Source: a virus
DNA: 63,439 nt
Virus record (IMG/VR): IMGVR_UViG_3300036466_000234
Span: 1 to 63,439 of that record
Direction: 5' to 3' (one strand)
In this document: positions 57,263 through 63,439 of the stretch, piece after piece
How the letters are laid out: each line of letters starts with the position of its first letter
Numbering within the stretch: the first letter of the stretch is position 1
Notes under the pieces: model-generated
What the model was told of the DNA's origin: nothing
The model's database searches: none
What the model saw: only the letters and a program-made list of their open reading frames with translations
Program-made: the position numbers and the translations under genes

Positions 57263-57281
57263 AGAATAAAGGTGGTGAGTT

Positions 57282-59633
57282 ATGGCAGAAACTATAAGAG
57301 ACTTGGCATTTAAGGTAAGTTTGAATATGAATTTAGCTGGTCTTAAAAGTGCCAATAGTCAAGTTACTAACTTTAGAAATAATGTAACGAATATGGTTAG
57401 AAATGTTAGTAAGAATGTCAATATGGTTAATCAAAATTTAAATAGCATAAGAACTTTCAAAGCAGTAAGTAGAATAAATAAGATAGGCGAGGCTATCGAC
57501 AAAGTTAAAGCCAAATCCAAAGAGTCTGGAGTTGGAATGGCTAGTGCTCATGGAAGTGGCGTAGACCCTGCCTTTAAAGGTAAGAAAGGTAATGCAGTAT
57601 ATGGAACTTCCCCATACGGTTATCAAGTAAATAGACTAAATGCAATGGTGTTGACATCTACTAGACTTGTTGTAGCAGGAATACATGGATTACAGCTTAA
57701 ATCACTTCAATCTAAAGCTCAATCTTTAAAGTTGGATAAGGATATATTGTCAAACTTGACTAGGCAAAAGTCTGAACGTAAAGCTATGATCTCAAACCTT
57801 AAAGAAATACGGGATTTGCTAGGAAAGGCAAAATATAATGCTCTAGGCGGTGCAAAAGGTTTAGCAAATATGGCAAAGTCTGCTATTAGTTTATTTGCAA
57901 CGATGAGAATGGTTAGAGGTTTATTTGGTGTGGCTAATAAGTCTATTGATGAATATGAATATAAATTAGAAGGGCTTACCAGACAGGAAACATTCTTTGC
58001 TACTGCATTGAAATTTAGAGAAAAAACTGTGCAAGGTATGGCTAAGAGTGGTGCTAAAAGTTTTGATGAATTTAAACAAGCTAGTGCCAATTCTCTAGCA
58101 GAAGCGAGAAAAAATATCCAAGCTGTAACACAAGAAGGTGTTATATCTTCTAGGGCATTAGGCTTAGCTGTGGGTCAATTAGCCTCATTCCAAATTGATA
58201 CAGATGCTTGGTTTGGTGGGGAAAAAGGCAGAGCAAACTTAGAATCAATAGCTGACTTAGCTTCGGCTGTATATGGTCCTAAAGCAACAAAAGGTAATAT
58301 GATAAATATAGCTAACATGATTGGTAAGGCAGATGCACTAAGTTTATTTGGGCAGATGCAAAGATGGGGGATCGTCCTTACGGACGCACAAAAGAAAATT
58401 ATTAAGACAGGAAATGAAACAGAACGTCTAGGTGCTATCATGGAAGGATTAGAACAAAACGTAGGCGGATTAAATAAAGCTATGGGTAAAACTGTAAGTG
58501 GTGCTTATTATAAGCAATTAAATAAATATAATGAGCTTATGGCAGATTTGGGCGAAACTGCAATGAGAATTAAAACTGCATTTCTAAAACTTTATATTGC
58601 AATTTTTCCTCTCATAAGTGGCCCTATTGAAATACTAGGCCCTATACTAGCTGTAATTTCCGATGGTGTTGCGACTTTCTTTAATGCCATAAACAAATTA
58701 AATCCAGAACTATTAAAAATATTAGGAACTATTCTTGCAATGAGAGTTGCAATGCCAATGCTAGGAACTCTATTTAATGGACTGCTAGGCCCTATATTGA
58801 ACATGGTAGGGTTGGGAAATGTATTCACAAAGCAAGGTATGACTAAGATTGCATCGACTATGAACGGAGGAGTCCTTGCTATGTTTATTCCATTCAAAAA
58901 ATGGTTTGGTAAAATGCCTAAATTTATGAAAACTGGATTTGCTAAGATGTTGACACCTTTCAGATGGTTCTTTGGGGCTATTGGTAAAGTGTTAGCACTC
59001 TTTGGAATACAAGTCAACACAGCCTTTTGGCCAATCACAATAGCAGTATTGGCTATAGGATTAATAGTACAAGACTTATGGACTGTATTTCATGGTGGAA
59101 AGGGTATTACAGGTGGGTTAGTAAAGCAATTAAAAATATTATGGAAATCTACTAAGACTATTAGGGAAGAATTTATGAAGTTATTTAATGCAATAGGTGG
59201 GATGGATACTGTTAAAAATGTGTTTGCAGCATCAATGACAGCAATAATGTCCCCTATAATAATCACCATAAAAGCTATAGAATTGTTGATATGGACAATC
59301 AATAAGATGGTCGAAGGTGCAAAATGGCTGAGTGAGAGGTTTGGTGGAAAAAATAAAGGTATGCACATAGTCCATGATTTAAATGCAAGTCCTATGTATC
59401 AAGGTTCTGCTTTTAATATGGGTAGACCGAAGCCAACAAGTGCAAGTAGTAGTGAAGTTAAAAATTCTAAAGGTTTTAATAATTATTATGTAACTCAACA
59501 TATAGATGGGACTACAATAAAAGGAACTTACATTGACAAGAAAGCACTCAAAAAAGATATAGTTGAGGCAAACAATAAAAGTGTAAATAGAACTCTAGAC
59601 TTAGCCTTTATCTCAGAGGGAGGGATGATATGA
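57282..59633 (+). CDS. Tail tape measure protein
   Basis: A 783-residue protein behind AAAGGTGGTGAG. Long helical N-terminus (ANSQVTNFRNNVTNMVRNVS), middle with membrane-like helices (LFATMRMVRGLFGVANKS; LGTILAMRVAMPMLGTLF; ITIAVLAIGLIVQDLWTV) and charged C-terminal end. This is the typical tape measure layout; the length suggests a tail of about 115 nm if 1.5 angstrom per residue holds. Confidence 0.85.
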   Translation: MAETIRDLAFKVSLNMNLAGLKSANSQVTNFRNNVTNMVRNVSKNVNMVNQNLNSIRTFKAVSRINKIGEAIDKVKAKSKESGVGMASAHGSGVDPAFKGKKGNAVYGTSPYGYQVNRLNAMVLTSTRLVVAGIHGLQLKSLQSKAQSLKLDKDILSNLTRQKSERKAMISNLKEIRDLLGKAKYNALGGAKGLANMAKSAISLFATMRMVRGLFGVANKSIDEYEYKLEGLTRQETFFATALKFREKTVQGMAKSGAKSFDEFKQASANSLAEARKNIQAVTQEGVISSRALGLAVGQLASFQIDTDAWFGGEKGRANLESIADLASAVYGPKATKGNMINIANMIGKADALSLFGQMQRWGIVLTDAQKKIIKTGNETERLGAIMEGLEQNVGGLNKAMGKTVSGAYYKQLNKYNELMADLGETAMRIKTAFLKLYIAIFPLISGPIEILGPILAVISDGVATFFNAINKLNPELLKILGTILAMRVAMPMLGTLFNGLLGPILNMVGLGNVFTKQGMTKIASTMNGGVLAMFIPFKKWFGKMPKFMKTGFAKMLTPFRWFFGAIGKVLALFGIQVNTAFWPITIAVLAIGLIVQDLWTVFHGGKGITGGLVKQLKILWKSTKTIREEFMKLFNAIGGMDTVKNVFAASMTAIMSPIIITIKAIELLIWTINKMVEGAKWLSERFGGKNKGMHIVHDLNASPMYQGSAFNMGRPKPTSASSSEVKNSKGFNNYYVTQHIDGTTIKGTYIDKKALKKDIVEANNKSVNRTLDLAFISEGGMI

Positions 59634-60244
59634 TAACCTTAAAAGCATACCAAAAAGATAGTGAAGGATTATCTTCTTCACTCATTTCCACCCTCTATTT
59701 GAGAGGTGTGAAAAGTTTGAATGTAGAAAGGCAAGCTAAAGCTTCAACTAGAAGGTCTGAGGTTGGATATGAATATACAGATAATATGAGCTTGCAATCA
59801 AATAAAGTTGCAATAAGTGGCTATGTTTCTGATATAAATAAAGATGATAATGGAAATTGGACAGCAGAAGAATCATATATAGATGGAATAGAGAATAGCC
59901 TCATATCTATATATGAAAATAAATACTTTTGTGATGTATATGATGGCAAACGTGGAAAGGTTTATTCAAATTATATAATACTAGACCTAAGCATATCTGA
60001 AAAATCTGAATCTACTAAAGGTTTTGAGTTTTCTATGAACTTGCAAGAGGTTAGATTTAGCACAATAGGAATAACAAAATACATAGTGAATACAGAAAAA
60101 GGTGGCCCATATTCTAGTGGAAATAATAAAAGTGGTTCTACTAAAGATGGCAAAACTATGGATGGGAAGACTTCTATCGCTGGTACTGCTGTTGGTGGCT
60201 CGGAAGGATTTCTCGGAAAATTTATTGTGGGGAGTAGTGATTAA
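59630..60244 (+). CDS. Baseplate/tail hub-associated protein
   Basis: A 204-residue protein (MITLKAYQKDSEGLSSSLIS), ATG overlapping tape-measure stop. Residues 1-145 are strand-rich (KVAISGYVSDINKDDN), the C-terminus is a Gly/Ser/Lys-rich flexible tail (GNNKSGSTKDGKTMDGKT). Position suits a tail-tip or LysM-less hub adaptor. Function unproven. Confidence 0.5.
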   Translation: MITLKAYQKDSEGLSSSLISTLYLRGVKSLNVERQAKASTRRSEVGYEYTDNMSLQSNKVAISGYVSDINKDDNGNWTAEESYIDGIENSLISIYENKYFCDVYDGKRGKVYSNYIILDLSISEKSESTKGFEFSMNLQEVRFSTIGITKYIVNTEKGGPYSSGNNKSGSTKDGKTMDGKTSIAGTAVGGSEGFLGKFIVGSSD

Positions 60245-60580
60245 ATGTACTATTTTGATTTTGGAGATACAGACAATTTAGAATTAGAATCAATTAAAAA
60301 AACCTTCACAACAGAAAGTGGCGTTACCCTCATATTGGAAATCTTTTATAACAATACTACAGGACACTTATATTTGAATGTATATAATGAAGATGGGGAG
60401 TCTGTGGCATTAGGGATAAAGTTGGTACAAGAGATTGATTTGTTTGCAAAATTTGCATATCTATTTAGCTCTGATATATATGCAATGATTCTCCCTAGCA
60501 CATCTGACTACGAATATGAGGAAGTTACTATAGATAACTTCAATAGTGGGGTGAAATTATTCTATTATGAAAGCGTATAA
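60245..60580 (+). CDS. Small baseplate protein
   Basis: A 111-residue strand-rich protein (MYYFDFGDTDNLELESIKKT), immediately after the previous stop and overlapping the next start. Its position between hub-associated and hub genes suggests a baseplate component. No motif recognised with confidence. Confidence 0.5.
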   Translation: MYYFDFGDTDNLELESIKKTFTTESGVTLILEIFYNNTTGHLYLNVYNEDGESVALGIKLVQEIDLFAKFAYLFSSDIYAMILPSTSDYEYEEVTIDNFNSGVKLFYYESV

Positions 60581-61451
60581 TCATATAAGAAAGATAGAAA
60601 CTGATACTAGACTATTAATAAGCTATCAAGATTTTGATATAAATTTTAATTGTCAATTTTCTGCTGACAGCACATCTAACCAATGCACAATAGATTTGTA
60701 CAACATCTCCAAATCGTCATTGGCTTATCTAAAGAATTGCAAATCTCTAACAATAGAGGCAGGATATGATGGATTTAGTGGTTATGTGTTTATCGGTAAA
60801 GTTGATGGCTTAACAGTAGAAAAGGAAGATGGGGGAGATGTTGTAACTAAGTTGCAATGCACCCCCGATGCAACATCATGGAATAGAAATTTTATATCTA
60901 AATCATATGCACAGAGAGTTTCTTATGCCTACGTTGCTGAGGATATAATTAAGACTGCTGGATGGAATGTAGGAAATTTATCTTTTCTAAACAGAACAGA
61001 TGGAGTTCCTTATAGATATATAGGTGGTAAGTATTTCCGAAAACCTGCTAGGGAATGCCTAGAAGAAATAGCAAAAGATGCAGGGTTAGTATTACACTTT
61101 AGCAACAATAGTGTGTATATGTACCCTAAAAACCAATTAGGCTATGAAGCTATTGTGGTATCTGCAACAGATGGTAGCTTGATTGACTCCCCTACAGAAG
61201 AAAAATCAGAGGAGGAGGATACTAAGAAATATAAGATCAAAACTGTGCTTAGATATGATTATGCAGAAGGTAGGCATATAATAGTGCAAGGCTCTGACTA
61301 TATAGATGAGTCCGAATATACAATAGTTTCTGGTAGTCATGTGGCTTCTGACAATGAGATGTACTCAGAATTGATAATAGAGCAATCAAAAAGCACAACA
61401 TTCGAGGTGTCTAATATATATGATAGCGAACATCATGTGACAGGGAGGTAG
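60567..61451 (+). CDS. Baseplate hub protein (gpD-like)
   Basis: A 294-residue protein. FNCQFSADSTSNQCTIDLYN and AGYDGFSGYVFIGKVDGLTV form the first barrel, then REFKPARECLEEIAKDAGL-like helical part (RKP-ARECLEEIAKD) matching late control/hub proteins with two tail-tube-like domains. Position before the spike fits. It connects tube and spike. Confidence 0.65.
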   Translation: MKAYNHIRKIETDTRLLISYQDFDINFNCQFSADSTSNQCTIDLYNISKSSLAYLKNCKSLTIEAGYDGFSGYVFIGKVDGLTVEKEDGGDVVTKLQCTPDATSWNRNFISKSYAQRVSYAYVAEDIIKTAGWNVGNLSFLNRTDGVPYRYIGGKYFRKPARECLEEIAKDAGLVLHFSNNSVYMYPKNQLGYEAIVVSATDGSLIDSPTEEKSEEEDTKKYKIKTVLRYDYAEGRHIIVQGSDYIDESEYTIVSGSHVASDNEMYSELIIEQSKSTTFEVSNIYDSEHHVTGR

Positions 61452-61453
61452 TT

Positions 61454-62125
61454 ATGACAAACATTGAAGCTAGAAAGATAATACAGTTAATAGATGCAAA
61501 GATAAGCAAAGCTTTGAGGGATGTCCACACTACAGCTCTTGGTAAGATAATATCATATGATGCCACGACTATGAGGGCAGAGGTGCAACTCTTAGAAAGT
61601 ATAGAATTTAATGGGGTGCATTATGCCTCGCCTATCATACCTAATTGCCTAGTATCTTATGAAAGAACGGGAGATTTCTATATTAGAATCCCATACAAAG
61701 TTGGAGATAAGGTTATAGTGGGCTTTTGTGAGTCCTCTATAGATAATGTATCTTACTATGGACAGGCTCAAAATCAAAGTGTGTATAGGAGGCACTCAGA
61801 GGATGATGCTATTGTATTAAGTGGTTGGAGAGCAGATGTAGAGTCAAAATTGTCTAGTGATAACACAGGGGATTATTTAATATATAATACAGCAAATAAT
61901 TCTAAGATTGTATTTAAGGCAAGCGGTGAAGTTGAGATAAATAATGGAACTAGCGTGGTGATAGGTACAGATGGCACTATAACTACAAATGCTACAACTA
62001 TTAATGCAACCAACGCCACTATAACTTGCACAGAGGCTGAAATAGGTGGCATACCCTTTACGACTCACACACATTTATATACCCATGCAAGTCCCGATGA
62101 CGGTACTACAAAGCCACCACAATAA
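61454..62125 (+). CDS. Baseplate spike (gpV/Gp138-like)
   Basis: A 223-residue protein with an OB-like N-terminal domain (GKIISYDATTMRAEVQLLES; IPYKVGDKVIVGFCESS). The following repeats (SGEVEINNGTSVVIGTDGTI, NATTINATNATITCTEAEIG) form a narrow triple-stranded beta helix, and the C-terminal apex TTHTHLYTHASPDDG has the HxH iron-binding pattern of P2 gpV/phi92 Gp138 spikes. It pierces the outer envelope. Confidence 0.85.
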   Translation: MTNIEARKIIQLIDAKISKALRDVHTTALGKIISYDATTMRAEVQLLESIEFNGVHYASPIIPNCLVSYERTGDFYIRIPYKVGDKVIVGFCESSIDNVSYYGQAQNQSVYRRHSEDDAIVLSGWRADVESKLSSDNTGDYLIYNTANNSKIVFKASGEVEINNGTSVVIGTDGTITTNATTINATNATITCTEAEIGGIPFTTHTHLYTHASPDDGTTKPPQ

Positions 62126-62134
62126 GGAGGTAAT

Positions 62135-62623
62135 ATGAGAGGATTGCAAGCTTTCTTCGATTCTGATGGTAATATGGATATTTACCTAGAGAATGGTAGG
62201 GGTGTAATAATAAAAGATGATGACGAAATGATACAGGCTTTAAAATATGAATTAGAATCAAACTTGGGGCAATGGTATCTAGGAACGGATTTCGGTATAC
62301 CAATATTTCAAGACGATGGAAGTGGTTTGTTAGATGTTAAATTATCTAGCAATGCTGAATTTCAAAATGCAATATTAGATGTGGTTAGCAAAAGGTCTGA
62401 AATCGTCTCTGCTATTGTCAATAGTATAGCATATGGCACAGCGACAGAAACTATATCTAAAACTTTAGACACATTTATGGCAAATTACAATACTATGTCA
62501 AATTCTAGTTTTATGAAAAATTTGACTACCATAACATATGAATCGAAACCTCAAAGAAATTTAGAAATTGAAATAGAAATAAAAACTGAACGAGGGGTAA
62601 TTGACTTAACTATAAGTTTATAA
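62135..62623 (+). CDS. Baseplate wedge protein (gp25/gpW-like)
   Basis: A 162-residue protein. GLQAFFDSDGNMDIYLENGR, DDEMIQALKYELESNLGQWY and GTDFGIPIFQDDGSGLLDVK match the gp25/W family of contractile-tail baseplates (conserved E-P-R region degenerate here). Strong AAGGAGGTAAT start. gp25-like proteins anchor the first sheath ring. Confidence 0.7.
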   Translation: MRGLQAFFDSDGNMDIYLENGRGVIIKDDDEMIQALKYELESNLGQWYLGTDFGIPIFQDDGSGLLDVKLSSNAEFQNAILDVVSKRSEIVSAIVNSIAYGTATETISKTLDTFMANYNTMSNSSFMKNLTTITYESKPQRNLEIEIEIKTERGVIDLTISL

Positions 62624-62633
62624 GGAGGATTAA

Positions 62634-62891
62634 ATGATAACACAAAAGATCGAATTAGACTCAACGCCTGTTTTAATTGGATTAACAGAATCTGCAACTC
62701 TATTCAACAAATCTAATGTAGGAGTGAGAGGTGGCAAAGCTATTGCATTAGCTATAACAGATGGTAATGAGCCAGATAAAGATATCCACATAACTTTATT
62801 TGCAGATGAAGATAAATATTATGAATATGTAAGCGGTGAAAGTTTATATGCTTGGGCTATTAATGAAGTAGCTACATTAATTATAGGATAG
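62634..62891 (+). CDS. Small baseplate-region protein
   Basis: An 85-residue strand-rich protein (MITQKIELDSTPVLIGLTES; IALAITDGNEPDKDIHITLF), behind AAGGAGGATTAA. Similar length and strand pattern occurs in tail-fibre-associated proteins, but no family is recognised. Confidence 0.5.
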   Translation: MITQKIELDSTPVLIGLTESATLFNKSNVGVRGGKAIALAITDGNEPDKDIHITLFADEDKYYEYVSGESLYAWAINEVATLIIG

Positions 62892-62900
62892 GAGGGAAAG

Positions 62901-63439
62901 ATGAGTTTTATTTCAAAAGAAGTTTTAAATTTCAATACCGAAATACAGGATATAGTAGATGGATTGACCACACAAGTAGATGGAATGAATGACATTTTGC
63001 AAGAGTTTCAAGACAATGATAATTATTTAGAGAGAAATAAATTAAATACAGGATATGCACATCAAGGGGGCTTACTAGGTGTAACAAGTATAGCTAGTGT
63101 AGACTATCAATATTTAGCAGGGGATTCTAAATATTATAAATTAAAATCTGACACTACAGTTCCATACACACACGATGGTACTGACACGCCAAATACAACT
63201 TATTTTGAAGAAGTTTCTTATAGGATAACTTCGGATAAAGTAGAGAATTTACAAGAAGCTGTATTTAATACCGATAAGGTTTATGGTGTTGAGTTTAGTG
63301 GTAGTGATCCAATCGGCACTAGAATATTAGATGCAATAGATATGGTAGCAGAGGTCGGGCTTGACGATTCTACAGTTACAAATGATTTTGATAGCGTGAG
63401 TTTTTTTGACAGACCTATTTGCTGTGGAACTCATGACTC
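62901..63439 (+). CDS. Tail fibre / tip protein, N-terminal part
   Basis: The start (MSFISKEVLNFNTEIQDIVD) lies behind GGAGGGAAAG and the frame is still open at the window edge (about 179 residues seen). A helical N-terminal region is followed by a strand-rich part with YGVEFSGSDPIGTRILDAID and DFDSVSFFDRPICCGTHD. This resembles the start of large phage tail fibres or receptor-binding tips, often preceded by gp25-like genes. Rest outside the window. Confidence 0.6.
   Translation, partial: MSFISKEVLNFNTEIQDIVDGLTTQVDGMNDILQEFQDNDNYLERNKLNTGYAHQGGLLGVTSIASVDYQYLAGDSKYYKLKSDTTVPYTHDGTDTPNTTYFEEVSYRITSDKVENLQEAVFNTDKVYGVEFSGSDPIGTRILDAIDMVAEVGLDDSTVTNDFDSVSFFDRPICCGTHD

Overview
The window is a large part of the genome of a tailed bacteriophage with very AT-rich DNA and a contractile (myovirus-type) tail, or of a phage-plasmid built from one. 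Nearly every gene starts behind an AGGAGG-type ribosome binding site, and the promoters are bacterial sigma-70 type. A GH108-type muramidase and a tiny lipoprotein with a perfect lipobox favour a host with an outer membrane. Together with the extreme AT content this makes Fusobacteria an attractive guess, but a Firmicute host cannot be excluded. No integrase is seen in the window.

Layout: (1) 0-38.6 kb is almost all on the minus strand and is the DNA metabolism side: a TnpB element, small genes, an endolysin, a PhoH ATPase, a calcineurin-like phosphoesterase, a DnaE polymerase, a PAPS-reductase-like protein, dUTPase, a RuvC-like resolvase, a class II ribonucleotide reductase split by a group I intron, primase, a DnaB-type helicase carrying an intein, a Dam methylase, a RecA-like ATPase, an RNA ligase, a putative ssDNA-binding protein, a Cas4-like nuclease, HU, BRO proteins and an iteron-type Rep. 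(2) 38.6-39.2 kb is a divergent intergenic region with iterons, an AT-rich stretch and two outward promoters; it looks like a replication origin. A second Rep gene with perfect 21-bp iterons lies at 3.1-3.9 kb. (3) 39.2-43.9 kb (plus strand) holds KilA-N and AntA regulators, small genes and a UvrD-type helicase. (4) 43.9-44.7 kb has no protein gene but holds a complete RNA transcription unit: perfect promoter, predicted H-type pseudoknot, tRNA-like cloverleaf, a long structured domain and an intrinsic terminator. (5) 44.7-63.4 kb (plus strand) is the virion module: small and large terminase (the large one split by a second group I intron with a GIY-YIG gene), portal, scaffold, decoration, capsid, connectors, sheath, tube, chaperones, tape measure, hub, spike, gp25-like wedge and the start of a fibre gene.

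Working together: about a dozen almost identical promoters (TTGACN-17-TATAAT, usually with TG at the extended -10 position) divide the minus strand into operons. Many of them sit directly downstream of an intrinsic terminator. The phage supplies its own initiators, helicase, primase, polymerase and dNTP enzymes. Intervening elements interrupt three of the most conserved sites in the genome: the helicase P-loop, the terminase Walker B region and the reductase active-site loop.

The most unusual item is the stand-alone structured RNA at 44.17-44.70 kb. Its size, its phage setting and its tRNA-like neighbour resemble the ROOL and GOLLD classes of large phage RNAs, but this assignment is inference only.
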